From: an uncultured Caulobacter sp.
GTDB lineage: Bacteria; Pseudomonadota; Alphaproteobacteria; Caulobacterales; Caulobacteraceae
DNA: 64,000 nt
NCBI GenBank assembly: GCA_913776195.1
Contig: CAJYMH010000031.1
Location: forward strand, 310,001 to 374,000
Direction of reading: 5' to 3'
Shown here: positions 26,871 through 35,453 of the stretch, in pieces
Position numbering within the stretch: position 1 is the first letter of the stretch
Layout: every line of letters starts with the position of its first letter
The notes under the pieces: model-generated
What the model saw: the letters and a program-made list of their open reading frames with translations, nothing else
Told to the model about the DNA's origin: nothing
The model's database searches: none
Translations under genes and position numbers: made by a program

Positions 26871-27356
26871 TCAGGCGAAGACTGTCTGCGCGACCCTTAG
26901 GCGGCGCAACGCCGCCAGACCCAGTCCGACAAACAACGCCAGAACCATCGCCTGGCTTGCGGCGAAGGGCGGTTCCGACAGGGTCGGGGCGGCGGCTTGC
27001 AGGACCGGAATCTTGGTGAAGGCCTGGGCTGTCGCCACGAAGGCCAGGAAATAGACCTGGACCACAAAGCTTCCCACATAGACTCCGCGCCACAGACCGG
27101 CGAAGCCGCGCAGGCGGGCGATCAGCATGGCGATGAACACCAGGGTGGCGAGAATGCCGGTCGCCACAGCAGGCGTGATCCCGGGCAACGGAAACATGAA
27201 GCCGGTGGCTGTCGTCGCTGCGGCGGTGATCAGAAACAGCGCCGTCCAGAAGCGCCGAACCCGCGCGCCCAATAGGGCGGCGATGGCGACGAGGCCGGAG
27301 GCTAGCGCGATCAGGGCGATCGCGCTGTGGAAGATGGTGAAATAGAACAGGATCAT
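26871..27356 (-). CDS. Small integral membrane protein
   Basis: A 161-residue very hydrophobic protein with about five transmembrane helices (roughly residues 5-30, 36-56, 62-82, 90-115, 132-152), no recognised motif, and a short basic C-terminus. It is not recognised beyond a general resemblance to small DUF2306-like or DoxX-like membrane proteins. It ends directly against the stop of the preceding exported-protein gene (convergent, no gap). Codon use and the long uninterrupted hydrophobic pattern support that it is real. Confidence 0.65.
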   Translation of the reverse strand: MILFYFTIFHSAIALIALASGLVAIAALLGARVRRFWTALFLITAAATTATGFMFPLPGITPAVATGILATLVFIAMLIARLRGFAGLWRGVYVGSFVVQVYFLAFVATAQAFTKIPVLQAAAPTLSEPPFAASQAMVLALFVGLGLAALRRLRVAQTVFA

Positions 27357-27439
27357 GGCGATGCCCCATCAACTCGATGCTGCGATGGAGCTAGCCTGCG
27401 CCTTCTCGAACGCGGCCTCTTGTACGCCTGCGATGTGGT

Positions 27440-28120
27440 CTAGGCGGGGAAACTCAGGTCTTGCGCCGCCGCCAGGCTTTCGGGCAGGCCGATGTCGATG
27501 AAGGCGCCGTCGAACCGTCGGCCGGCCAGAAGCCCATCGCCGCAAAGGCGGGGCAAGGTCTCCTGCTCCAGGGAGCTTTCCCCAGCCTGGATGGCGCGGC
27601 GGTCCATGGCGTAGACCCCGCCATTGATCAGGCCTTCGGCGCGAGCCGGATCACGCGGCGCCAGCGCCGTGATCACCCCGTCCTCCAGCCGCACGGTCTC
27701 ATATCGGTCAGCCGGCGCCACATGGCGCAGGGCGACGGACGCCAAGGCGGGGTCGCCCAGCGTCAGGTCTCGCCAGTCGAAGTCGAACCACGTGTCGCCG
27801 TTGACCAGCAGGAAACGCTCGTCCAACCGGTCCAGGGCGTGCTTCAGCGCGCCAGCCGTGCCCATGGGCTCCGGCTCCACCGACAGCGTTACGCTCAGGC
27901 CCGGATGCCGACGAACCTCGGTCTCGACGAAGGCGGCCACCGCCTCGGCCTTGAAGCCGGCCAGCAGCAGGATTTCGGAAAAGCCGCTCTGCGCCGCCTT
28001 GGCGAAAAGGTGAGCCAGAAACGGCCGCCCCGCCACCGGCTGCATCGGCTTGGGCAGGTGTTCGCTCAGCGCGCCGAGCCGCGTGCCGCGGCCGCCCGCC
28101 AGGATCACGCACTGCTTCAT
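27440..28120 (-). CDS. hddC: Sugar-1-phosphate nucleotidyltransferase (heptose guanylyltransferase type)
   Basis: A 226-residue nucleotidyltransferase with the N-terminal pyrophosphorylase signature ILAGGRGTRLG, KPMQPVAGRPFLAHL, the GTAGALKHAL segment and LLVNGDTWFDFD with the metal-binding Asp. It ends with FIDIGLPESL. In this context it should be D-glycero-alpha-D-manno-heptose 1-phosphate guanylyltransferase, the last step to GDP-heptose, because all earlier steps are encoded directly upstream. By motif alone it could also be a mannose- or N-acetylglucosamine-1-phosphate transferase. The start at 28120 (MKQCVILAGG) is set by the family's opening. It is the last of six minus-strand genes. 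Confidence 0.85.
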   Translation of the reverse strand: MKQCVILAGGRGTRLGALSEHLPKPMQPVAGRPFLAHLFAKAAQSGFSEILLLAGFKAEAVAAFVETEVRRHPGLSVTLSVEPEPMGTAGALKHALDRLDERFLLVNGDTWFDFDWRDLTLGDPALASVALRHVAPADRYETVRLEDGVITALAPRDPARAEGLINGGVYAMDRRAIQAGESSLEQETLPRLCGDGLLAGRRFDGAFIDIGLPESLAAAQDLSFPA

Positions 28121-28130
28121 CAAATCGGAC

Positions 28131-29183
28131 CTACCGGCGGACGCGCCAAGCCTCGGCGCCGTCATAGGTGAACTTCACCGCCCCGGCCTGTCCACCCGCC
28201 GCGTTCAGCGCCTCGACGAGGCGATAGCGGTTCTCCGGGTCGGTCAGCAGCATCAGGAAGCCGCCGCCGCCGGCGCCGGACACCTTGCCGCCCCAGGCGC
28301 CGGCCGCCATAGCCAGGTCGTACAGGCGGTCGACCTCGCTGGTGGCGACGCCGCTGGCGGTGCGCTTCTTGGCGCGCCACGAGCGGTTCAGAATCTCGGC
28401 CACCTCGCGCACGTCGCCGGCCAGGACGGCGGCCTTCATCGAGGTCGCGTCCGCCTTCAAGGCGTGCATGCTCTCCAGGGTGACCGGATCGTCGGCGTTC
28501 AAGCCCTTCAGCTGTTCGCGGATGATCGTCTCCGAGCGGCGCGACTGGCCGGTGAAGCAGGCGACCAGCGAGGATTCCAGTTCGATCAGGTGATCGCGCG
28601 AGGCGCGCAGAGGATTGACCACCACCCGCTCTCCATCAAGGAACTCGATATAGTTCAAACCGCCGAACGCGGCGGCGTACTGATCCTGCCGTCCGCCAGC
28701 CAAGCCCAGGCGTAAGCGCTCGATCTCGAAGGCCAGGCGCGCGACTTCATACGGTCCCAGCGGCGCGTCGAGCGCGGCGCGGAACGCCTCGATCAGGGCC
28801 ACGACCACGGCTGAGGACGAACCCAGGCCCGATCCCGGCGGCGCGTCGGCGGTGGTCGAGACGACAAGCGGAACCGGCTCGCCGCCCAGATAGGTCTCCA
28901 CGAAATGGCTGTAGACCGCCTTGTGCAGGATCAAGCCTTCGGCGCCGCCGATCTCCTGGCCTGGGGCGTAGCGCTCCTCCTCGCCGAGGTCGCTGGCCCG
29001 AAACACGATCTCGCCGTTGTCGGACGGGCTCACATGGGCGAAAGCGAAGCGGTCGATGGTCACGTTCAGCACGGCGCCGCCGTACTGGTCGCAGTAGGGC
29101 GACAGGTCGGTGCCGCCGCCGGCCAGGCCCAGGCGCAGGGGTGCGCGGGCCCGCATGGGCGTGATCACCGGCCGTTCAGACAT
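28131..29183 (-). CDS. hddA: GHMP-family heptose 7-phosphate kinase (copy B)
   Basis: A 350-residue GHMP kinase. The family motifs are RAPLRLGLAGGGTDL (motif 1), PPGSGLGSSSAV (ATP-binding motif 2) and KVSGAGGGGFLMLL (motif 3). It resembles D-glycero-alpha-D-manno-heptose 7-phosphate kinase (HddA), which phosphorylates C1 to give the 1,7-bisphosphate. It overlaps the upstream kinase gene by one base (TGATG). A second GHMP kinase of the same kind lies immediately upstream; the two share the overall layout but are clearly different in sequence, so they may act on different sugars. Which of the two is the true HddA cannot be settled here. Confidence 0.82.
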   Translation of the reverse strand: MSERPVITPMRARAPLRLGLAGGGTDLSPYCDQYGGAVLNVTIDRFAFAHVSPSDNGEIVFRASDLGEEERYAPGQEIGGAEGLILHKAVYSHFVETYLGGEPVPLVVSTTADAPPGSGLGSSSAVVVALIEAFRAALDAPLGPYEVARLAFEIERLRLGLAGGRQDQYAAAFGGLNYIEFLDGERVVVNPLRASRDHLIELESSLVACFTGQSRRSETIIREQLKGLNADDPVTLESMHALKADATSMKAAVLAGDVREVAEILNRSWRAKKRTASGVATSEVDRLYDLAMAAGAWGGKVSGAGGGGFLMLLTDPENRYRLVEALNAAGGQAGAVKFTYDGAEAWRVRR

Positions 29184-30193
29184 CAGCCGACGGCTTCCAG
29201 AACGCGAGTGCCGCCGTGGTCCACGCCGTAATGCAGGCGCGGCATGTTGTTGCGGCTCATGAAGGCTTCCAGCGCCTCGCCGTCGCCCGGCGTGAACAGC
29301 ATAAGGAAGCCGCCGCCGCCGGCGCCGATCACCTTGCCGCCGGTCACACCATAGGCGCTGCGGGCCTCGTCGTAGATCGCGTCGATGTGAGGCCAGCTGA
29401 TCTTCGAGGACAGCTTTTTCTTGTGGGTCCAGTGCTCGTGCAGCATCTGGCCCCACCCTTCCAGGTCGCCGGCCTTCCAGGCGTCACGGATGCGGTAGCC
29501 CAGGTCTTTGATGAAGCCGAGGTTCTCCTGCGTCTTGCGACGCGCCTCGTCTCGCTCGTCTGCGCCGAGCATGGCCTTGTGCTGGTCTTCCAGGATCACC
29601 GCCGCGTCACGACGAAGGCCGGTGTAGTAGATGTGCGTGTGGCGCACGAAGGCGGCCTCGACCTCGGGTTCGAGCTCGACCTTGCCTACGGTCACCTTGC
29701 CGTCCGGCGCGATGTCCAGGGTGGTCAGGCCCCCGAAGGCGGCCATGTACTGATCCTGTTTGCCGATGCCCTTGTTGAGCACGTCGATCTCCAGCGTGCA
29801 GGCCTCTTCCGCCAGCTGCGCCGGCGTCGGGCGCTCGCCCTTCAGGGCGTGCAGGGCATGCAGGAAGCCGACCAGGAAGCAGCTCGACGAACCGAGGCCT
29901 GTGCCGCCGGCGATGTCGGCGATGGAGGCCAGCTCCACCCGGTCATGCAGGCCATGGCGCAGCAGGGCCTCGCGCACCAGTTCGTGCTGGATGTCCAGGC
30001 TGCGGTCGGCGGCCTCGGGGTGCGGACCATGGATCAGCACCCGCCGCTCGAAGGCCGGGCGGTGGGCGGTGATGTGGATGTACTTGTCCAGCGCCATGGC
30101 GAAGATGAATCCGCCGCCGTGGCGATAGTAGCTTTCCAGGTCCGTGCCGCCGCCGCCGAGGGTGACGCGCAGGGGGGTGCGCGTGGAGATCAT
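29183..30193 (-). CDS. GHMP-family heptose 7-phosphate kinase-like (copy A)
   Basis: A 336-residue GHMP kinase beginning MISTRTPLRVTLGGGGTDL, with GGTGLGSSSC for ATP binding and KVIGAGGGGFLMLF as motif 3. The segment MLHEHWTHKKKLSSKIS is typical of the HddA-like subgroup. It overlaps gmhA upstream and the second kinase downstream by one base each (TGATG), so the three are tightly coupled. Two adjacent HddA-like kinases in one GDP-heptose operon is more than the four-step pathway needs. One may phosphorylate another sugar, or the two may form a heterodimer. Confidence 0.8.
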   Translation of the reverse strand: MISTRTPLRVTLGGGGTDLESYYRHGGGFIFAMALDKYIHITAHRPAFERRVLIHGPHPEAADRSLDIQHELVREALLRHGLHDRVELASIADIAGGTGLGSSSCFLVGFLHALHALKGERPTPAQLAEEACTLEIDVLNKGIGKQDQYMAAFGGLTTLDIAPDGKVTVGKVELEPEVEAAFVRHTHIYYTGLRRDAAVILEDQHKAMLGADERDEARRKTQENLGFIKDLGYRIRDAWKAGDLEGWGQMLHEHWTHKKKLSSKISWPHIDAIYDEARSAYGVTGGKVIGAGGGGFLMLFTPGDGEALEAFMSRNNMPRLHYGVDHGGTRVLEAVG

Positions 30194-30807
30194 CAGGCGG
30201 CCGGGGCCTCGACGGGGGCGATCTGCTCCCAGTGGCCTTTATGCAGGGACAGGGCCGGGTGGCTGACCAGCAGGTGCCAGACCACGGCGGCCAGGCCCTC
30301 GACGATCGGGGTGATCAGTTGCGGATCGACGGTCGGGATCACCACGCAGGCGTCGGCGACCTGGGCTGTGAAGCCGCCGTTGCGGCCGACGATGCCGGTA
30401 ATGGCCGAACCGCGCTGTTGCGCCAGCTGCAGGGCGCGGACGATGTTGGCGCTGACCGGCGGCTCGACGCTGCCGCCGCCGACGGAGAACACCAGCAGGG
30501 CGTCCTCGGCCTTCAGGCGGCTGGTCTCCAGCCAGGTCGACAGCGTGCCTTCCCACCCCTCGTCATTGATGCGGGCGGTCAGCTCCGAGACGTTGTCGGT
30601 CGGGCAATAGGCTTCGAAACCGCAGATCTTGCGGAAGTCGTTGGTGGCGTGGCTGGCGTGGCCGGCGCTGCCGCCGACGCCGATGATGAACAGGCGGCCG
30701 CCGGCTTCACGGCGGCCGGCCAGGACGCTGGCCATGGCGTCGATCTGGGCGCGATCAAGGCCGGCGACGGCGCGGTTCACCGCATCGAGGAAATGGTCGA
30801 CGAACAT
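30193..30807 (-). CDS. gmhA: SIS-domain phosphoheptose isomerase
   Basis: A 204-residue SIS-domain protein of the GmhA kind, which turns sedoheptulose 7-phosphate into D-glycero-D-manno-heptose 7-phosphate. The sugar-phosphate loop is GVGGSAGHASHATNDFRK, with the second serine-rich segment VFSVGGGSVEPPVS and a C-terminal VVWHLLVSHPAL helix. The usual GmhA reads GNGGSAADAQH at the first loop, so this is a divergent type often found with HddA-like kinases in glycan clusters. It is preceded by gmhB and followed by the kinases with one-base overlap. Confidence 0.85.
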   Translation of the reverse strand: MFVDHFLDAVNRAVAGLDRAQIDAMASVLAGRREAGGRLFIIGVGGSAGHASHATNDFRKICGFEAYCPTDNVSELTARINDEGWEGTLSTWLETSRLKAEDALLVFSVGGGSVEPPVSANIVRALQLAQQRGSAITGIVGRNGGFTAQVADACVVIPTVDPQLITPIVEGLAAVVWHLLVSHPALSLHKGHWEQIAPVEAPAA

Positions 30808-30817
30808 TGGGGGAGCC

Positions 30818-31357
30818 TTAGATTTTAAGAAGTGCGTCTTGAAGGATCACGCGGGACGCCGCGTGGAGGTCGTCGACGATGCTGTCGGCGCCGGCGCCGC
30901 TGTTGTAGGGGCGGGCCAGAAGGATGGTGCGGACCCCGGCGGCGCGGCCGCAGGTGGTGTCGCGGTCCATGTCGCCGACCATCCACGATCGCTGAAGGTC
31001 GACGTCGAAGCGCTGGGCCAGGTCGAGCAGCAGGCCCGCCTTGGGCTTGCGGCAGCCGCAGCCGTCGCGGTCGTCGTGTCGGCAGGCGGCGATCTCGTCC
31101 ATCGGCAGGGCGTCGTCGAGGATCGCGTGCAGGACGTCGAGCTGGCCGTTGGTCATCAGGCCGCGCCGCACGTCCGGCTGGTTGGTCACGCCGAACAGCA
31201 GAAAGCCCGCGGCCTTCAGGTCGCGCAGGGCGGCCTCGACGCCGGGAATGATCTGCAGTTCCTCGGGGCGACGCGGCGAAGCAGGCTTGCCGTCGCGCCA
31301 AACGACGCGATTCAGCACCCCGTCGCGATCAAGGAAGACGGCGCGACGCTGGGTCAT
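30818..31357 (-). CDS. gmhB: HAD-family heptose bisphosphate 7-phosphatase
   Basis: A 179-residue HAD phosphatase. Motif I is FLDRDGVL with Asp10 and Asp12, motif II is in FGVTNQPDVRRG, and motif IV is MVGDMDRDTTCG. Between them lies the Cys/His zinc loop CRHDDRDGCGCRKPK, which marks GmhB and its relatives. GmhB removes the C7 phosphate from heptose 1,7-bisphosphate. It begins 3 bp after the transaldolase stop and ends 10 bp before gmhA. The start at ATG 31357 is given by the family opening. Confidence 0.93.
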   Translation of the reverse strand: MTQRRAVFLDRDGVLNRVVWRDGKPASPRRPEELQIIPGVEAALRDLKAAGFLLFGVTNQPDVRRGLMTNGQLDVLHAILDDALPMDEIAACRHDDRDGCGCRKPKAGLLLDLAQRFDVDLQRSWMVGDMDRDTTCGRAAGVRTILLARPYNSGAGADSIVDDLHAASRVILQDALLKI

Positions 31358-31359
31358 GG

Positions 31360-32112
31360 CTACAGCGAGAACCCAGCGGCGACGGCGTCGCGACGGAACA
31401 TGGCCACGGTGTCCAGCGACAGCGCGTTCAGGTCCATGCCGGCCATCTGGTCCATCTTCTTCAGGATGTCCGGGGTGGCGGTGATGATGTGGCAGCCGCA
31501 TTCGCGGGCCTGATAGATGTTCAGCGCTTCACGCGTGCTGGCCCACAGGACCTCGGCCTTCGGCTTGTCGGCGGCCATGGCCACCGCAGCGCGCATGATC
31601 GGCATGGGGTCGATCCCGGTATCGGCGATCCGTCCGGCGAAGATCGAGATGATGCCGGGGACGTCCGGCGCCAGGGCGGCCACGGTGCCGGCGGCCTGGG
31701 CCAGGGTCAGGATGGCGGTGACGTTCAGCTTCACGCCTTCGCGGGACAGCTTCTCGACCAGCGGCAGGGTGCTTTCGCCCTTGGTGTTGGTGATCGGCAC
31801 CTTGACGTAGGCGTTCTCGCCCCAGCTGGCGATCAGGCGCGCCTGGCGCTCCATCTCCTCGAACTCGTCCGAGAACACCTCGAAGGAGATCGGCATGTCG
31901 GGGATCAGCGCCAGCAGTTGCTTGGCGAAGCCGGCGTAGTCGGTGACGCCGGCCTTGTACATCAGGGTCGGATTGGTGGTGAAGCCGGTGACGCGGCCTT
32001 CGGCGTGCAACCGGGCGAAGTCGTCAAGGCTGGCGCCGTCGCCGTAGAGCTTCAGTTGCGTCTGCGCGCGATCAGCGTTGGCGTCGCGGAATTCCGTCTG
32101 GATGTGACCCAT
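31360..32112 (-). CDS. tal: Transaldolase family protein
   Basis: A 250-residue transaldolase of the short type. It has the early GFTTNPTLMYKAG segment, YVKVPITNTKGES with the Schiff-base Lys region, NVTAILTLAQA, and IISIFAGRIADTGIDP. Transaldolases exchange three-carbon units in the pentose phosphate pathway, and one product is sedoheptulose 7-phosphate, the substrate of GmhA. As the first gene of the heptose operon it could boost that precursor; this is inference from position. The start at 32112 is followed by MGHIQTEF. The preceding 288-bp gap holds the likely promoter. Confidence 0.9.
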   Translation of the reverse strand: MGHIQTEFRDANADRAQTQLKLYGDGASLDDFARLHAEGRVTGFTTNPTLMYKAGVTDYAGFAKQLLALIPDMPISFEVFSDEFEEMERQARLIASWGENAYVKVPITNTKGESTLPLVEKLSREGVKLNVTAILTLAQAAGTVAALAPDVPGIISIFAGRIADTGIDPMPIMRAAVAMAADKPKAEVLWASTREALNIYQARECGCHIITATPDILKKMDQMAGMDLNALSLDTVAMFRRDAVAAGFSL

Positions 32113-32227
32113 CGCCGACCTCTTCTTAGTAATCGCTATTGATTGCGCACGGCCAAGTTTTGGCTTTTCAGGCGTGCGAATATTCGAACGTGGGCATTTG
32201 GTCCATGCGACCAAGTTGCGCAAGGCT

Positions 32228-32248
32228 TTAACCTTACGTGTAGGTTAA
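32228..32248. promoter_or_regulatory. Inverted repeat upstream of the heptose operon
   Basis: TTAACCT, seven bases, AGGTTAA: a perfect 7-bp inverted repeat in the AT-richer gap 32113-32400, 116 bp before the transaldolase start. The gap contains no gene; it must hold promoters for the heptose operon and for the divergent glycosyltransferase gene. The repeat looks like a dimeric operator. Confidence 0.4.
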
Positions 32249-32400
32249 TTTACATTTGCTCGTTCACTCGACAGCTTTGAATGCAACCAGAACTAGATTT
32301 GGAAATTTGGCGCCCGCCACATTTTCGGCGCCATGCATAGCGGGGGTTGCGTTCTGGTCCCTCGCCGCCCAAAGGGTGACTGACTTTGGGGGAGCTGTTC

Positions 32401-33345
32401 TTGGACCTGACGATCTCCATCGCCACCTACGATCGGCCCCAGTTGTTGACGGAAACGCTGCGCTCTTGCCTGGCCCAGCGGAACAGCCTCGGTCTTCAGA
32501 TCGAAATCCTGGTCACCGACAACCATCCCGACGGCGCCGGTCTCGATGTGGCTCGGACCTTGGCTCCGGACGCCGCCCTGCCGATCCGCTGGCAGACGGA
32601 CCTGACCCGCAACATGTCGACCCTGCGCAACGCCGGCATCGCCGCCGCGCGCGGCGCGATGATCGCCTTCATCGACGACGACGAGATCGCCGATCCCGAC
32701 TGGACCGATCAACTGGTCGGCGCGCTGCGCGCGGCCGACGCCGACATCGCCGTCGGCCTGCGCGCGGCGGTCTTCGCGGACGCCGCGCCGGCCTACGATC
32801 CCGAAGGACAGTCGTTCGTCCGCCGCCTGGACCTGGAGCCAGGCGCCCTGGTTCGGCTGATGCGGGAAGACGGCAAGCCGCTCCACGGCCTGGGCACCGG
32901 CAACTCGCTGTTCAGGATGGCGACCTGCTTCCCCGATTCCGCCGCCTTCGACGAGACGTTCGGCGACGCTGGTGGTGAGGACGCCGAGCTGATGGTCCGC
33001 CTCTACAAGCAGGGCTGCAGGATCGTCTGGGCGCCCCAGGCTCGCGTGACCGAGACCGTGCCGCCGCATCGCACCCTGGCCGCCTATCGCCTGGTCCGCG
33101 CCAAGCGCGAGGCCCAGCATTACTTCAACATCTATGTCGCCCATGCGCCTAAGCCTGCCCGCGCGGCGGCGATCCTACGGCTGAAGGGCCTGCTGCAGGT
33201 GGCGGCCGGAGCGGTGATCGCCGCCGCCGGCCTCGAGTTCGGCTCAGAGCGTCGGCTGCGCGGGCGGCTGCTGATCGCCAACGGCATGGGCAAGCTCACT
33301 AGCCGCCAGGTGGGCTACATCAAGGAGCCGTCGCGGGCCGCCTGA
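32401..33345 (+). CDS. Family 2 glycosyltransferase (copy 1)
   Basis: A 314-residue GT2 enzyme. It opens MDLTISIATYDRPQLL, has ILVTDNHPDGAG, then IAFIDDDEIADPDW with the DxD-type nucleotide-sugar motif, and GTGNSLFR plus GEDAELMVRL further on as acceptor-site and catalytic-base regions. It would add a sugar from a nucleotide donor to a lipid-linked glycan at the cytoplasmic face. The TTG start at 32401 is favoured by a GGGGGAG element 6 bp upstream. It has a same-length paralogue on the other strand at 34509-35453. Confidence 0.87.
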   Translation: MDLTISIATYDRPQLLTETLRSCLAQRNSLGLQIEILVTDNHPDGAGLDVARTLAPDAALPIRWQTDLTRNMSTLRNAGIAAARGAMIAFIDDDEIADPDWTDQLVGALRAADADIAVGLRAAVFADAAPAYDPEGQSFVRRLDLEPGALVRLMREDGKPLHGLGTGNSLFRMATCFPDSAAFDETFGDAGGEDAELMVRLYKQGCRIVWAPQARVTETVPPHRTLAAYRLVRAKREAQHYFNIYVAHAPKPARAAAILRLKGLLQVAAGAVIAAAGLEFGSERRLRGRLLIANGMGKLTSRQVGYIKEPSRAA

Positions 33346-33435
33346 GGCTGCGACCGATCGCTCTTTGCGATACGCCACGGTCAAGCTTATTCGATCCTTG
33401 GGCGGAACAACCGTCTTCATGCCGGCGGTTCCCTC

Positions 33436-34512
33436 ATGCGACTGACCAACCCCGCCCAAGGATATGTTCCGGCGATCGACGGCGTCCGAGCCTTCTCGAT
33501 CTTGCTGGTGCTTCTCAGCCATGCCGGATTGGGCGACCGTATTCCGGGTGGGTTCGGCGTCACGGTCTTCTTCTTCATCAGCGGCTATCTGATCGCCGGG
33601 CTGATGCTGGATGAAGACGCGCGGACCGGCGGCTTTTCGCTTCCACAGTTCTACATCAGGCGGGCGCTGCGGCTGGTGCCGGCCCTGCTGGCCTATGTGC
33701 TTCTGACCTCAGCGGTCTTCACCGTCGTCACGCATGTCGTGCCCTGGCGCGACATGCTCGCGGCGATCTTCTACGTCGCCAACTACTACGGCATTTTCGC
33801 TCAGGACGCGCGGATGCCTTACGGCCCGCTCTGGTCGCTGGCGGTGGAAGAGCATTTCTATCTCGCGTTTCCATTGCTGTTCCTGGCGCTGCGCCGCCAT
33901 CGCCAGGCATTGCTTTGGACGCTTTGTGCGTTGTGCGCGGCCGTTCTGGCCTGGCGGGTCTTCCTGGTCACGGGCCTGGGCGTCAGCTCCGAGTACATCT
34001 ACCGGGCCACCGACTGCCAGATCGACTCCATCATCTATGGCGTGCTGCTCGCCGTCGTGGCGCGCAGCGCGACGGGTGTCCGGCTGCTCGAGCGCGTCAC
34101 CCATCCGGGCGTCTTCGTGGTCGCGGGCGTCGCCTTGCTGACGACTTTCCTCATCCGCGACGAGCCCTTCCGCTATACGGTCCGCTACAGCATCCAGGGC
34201 TTGGCCCTGTTCGTCCTGATCAGCGCTGTGCTAGGCGGCGCTCACTATCGCCTGTTGCGCAAGGTGCTGGAGCTTCCCGTTCTCACCTGGATCGGGAGGC
34301 TCAGCTATTCGCTGTATCTGTGGCACTACGCGGTCATCACCGCGCTGCAGCCCCTCGGCCTTCCCTTAGTCGCGCACATGGCCGCCGGCGTCGCGCTGAG
34401 CTTCGTCGCCGCGGTCCTGTCTTATCGCTTGGTGGAGCAGCCCTTCATCGGCCTGCGCAAGCGGTTCGGTTCACACGCGGCGGAGCCGACGGAGCCGCCC
34501 GCGACGGTCTAG
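33436..34512 (+). CDS. Acyltransferase family 3 membrane protein
   Basis: A 358-residue integral membrane protein of the OafA/acyltransferase-3 family, which transfers acetyl or other acyl groups onto surface sugars. It begins YVPAIDGVRAFSILLVLLSHAG with the family His, then FFFISGYLIAGLML, FYIRRALRLVPALL with the conserved Arg pair, and a C-terminal LSYSLYLWHYAV block. About ten transmembrane helices. It lies between two GT2 genes and ends overlapping the convergent one by 4 bp, so it probably decorates the same polysaccharide. Confidence 0.92.
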   Translation: MRLTNPAQGYVPAIDGVRAFSILLVLLSHAGLGDRIPGGFGVTVFFFISGYLIAGLMLDEDARTGGFSLPQFYIRRALRLVPALLAYVLLTSAVFTVVTHVVPWRDMLAAIFYVANYYGIFAQDARMPYGPLWSLAVEEHFYLAFPLLFLALRRHRQALLWTLCALCAAVLAWRVFLVTGLGVSSEYIYRATDCQIDSIIYGVLLAVVARSATGVRLLERVTHPGVFVVAGVALLTTFLIRDEPFRYTVRYSIQGLALFVLISAVLGGAHYRLLRKVLELPVLTWIGRLSYSLYLWHYAVITALQPLGLPLVAHMAAGVALSFVAAVLSYRLVEQPFIGLRKRFGSHAAEPTEPPATV

Positions 34513-35453
34513 ACCGCCTTCTCGTCGATGAAGCCGATGGGCGCGCGCCAGGTCAGCTTGCCCAGGCCCTTGGCCATACCGATGCGGTTGTCTATGCGGT
34601 CGCGGCGGGCGAACTCGCCGGAGGTCACGAATAGCCCCAGGTGAACCATGAACTGCGCCAGGCCCAGGAAGCTGACCTTTACGCGGGTCCAGGTCTTGCT
34701 GTCGCTGGTGCCGATCCGCGACGCCGCATAGTGCTGCGAGCCGCGCTTCATGCGCGTGATCATGTAGTCGGGCTTGGTGCGGTCGGTCTCGATGAACTCG
34801 ACCACCACGGCGTCCGGCGTCCAGACGAAGCGTCGTCCTTCCAGCGCCAGGCGGAACAGGAATTGGGTATCCTCGCCGTTGGCGTCGCCGTAGGAGATGT
34901 CGAAAGGCTCGGCCCCGCTCATGCAGGTCGCCGCGCGATAGGCCGAATTTCCGCTGCCCAGGCCTTTGCCCTTCTTGCGAAGGCGGCCGAACATGTGGAT
35001 CGGCTCGTCCGCCGCCATCTGGAAATCCAGGGTGTAGCGCCAGCCTTGCGGATCCCATTCGGGCGGTCGGCCGCTTTCGAACTGCGGCCGCTTGGGGCCG
35101 AAACAGGCGTCGGCGCCGGTGCGATCCAGGCAGTCGGTCAGGGCGTCGACCCACCCCGGCTGCGGCGCCTCGTCGTCGTCGACGAAGGCCACATACCGGC
35201 CCTTCGCCGCCTTGATCCCAAGATTGCGGACGATCGACACATTGCGTCGCGCGTCCGCCAGATAGGTCACCGGCGCGGGCGCTGTGCGGGCCAGGCCTTC
35301 GACCAGTCCGCGGGCCAGCTGGTCGGGATGATTGTCCACCACCACCAGCTCGTACGCCGCACGGGCGGGACTGGCGAACAGCGCCTTCAGCGTCCGCTCC
35401 AGCAGGTGGACGCGGTCGTAGCTCAGCACCACGACGCTGATGTCGATGCTCAT
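34509..35453 (-). CDS. Family 2 glycosyltransferase (copy 2)
   Basis: A 314-residue GT2 enzyme opening MSIDISVVVLSYDRVHLLE, with ELVVVDNHPDQLA, YVAFVDDDEAPQPGW (DxD-type motif), GSGNSAYR and NGEDTQFLFRL. It matches copy 1 in length, motif order and the C-terminal GKLT-containing segment, so the two are paralogues with different acceptor or donor specificity. It overlaps the upstream sugar-phosphate transferase by 4 bp (ATGA), suggesting that it adds a sugar soon after the initiating step. Confidence 0.88.
   Translation of the reverse strand: MSIDISVVVLSYDRVHLLERTLKALFASPARAAYELVVVDNHPDQLARGLVEGLARTAPAPVTYLADARRNVSIVRNLGIKAAKGRYVAFVDDDEAPQPGWVDALTDCLDRTGADACFGPKRPQFESGRPPEWDPQGWRYTLDFQMAADEPIHMFGRLRKKGKGLGSGNSAYRAATCMSGAEPFDISYGDANGEDTQFLFRLALEGRRFVWTPDAVVVEFIETDRTKPDYMITRMKRGSQHYAASRIGTSDSKTWTRVKVSFLGLAQFMVHLGLFVTSGEFARRDRIDNRIGMAKGLGKLTWRAPIGFIDEKAV

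Noticed and set aside
32228..32248. CtrA binding box
   Set aside because: A full box needs TTAA-N7-TTAA in the same direction; here the TTAA elements are 13 bases apart in inverted halves.
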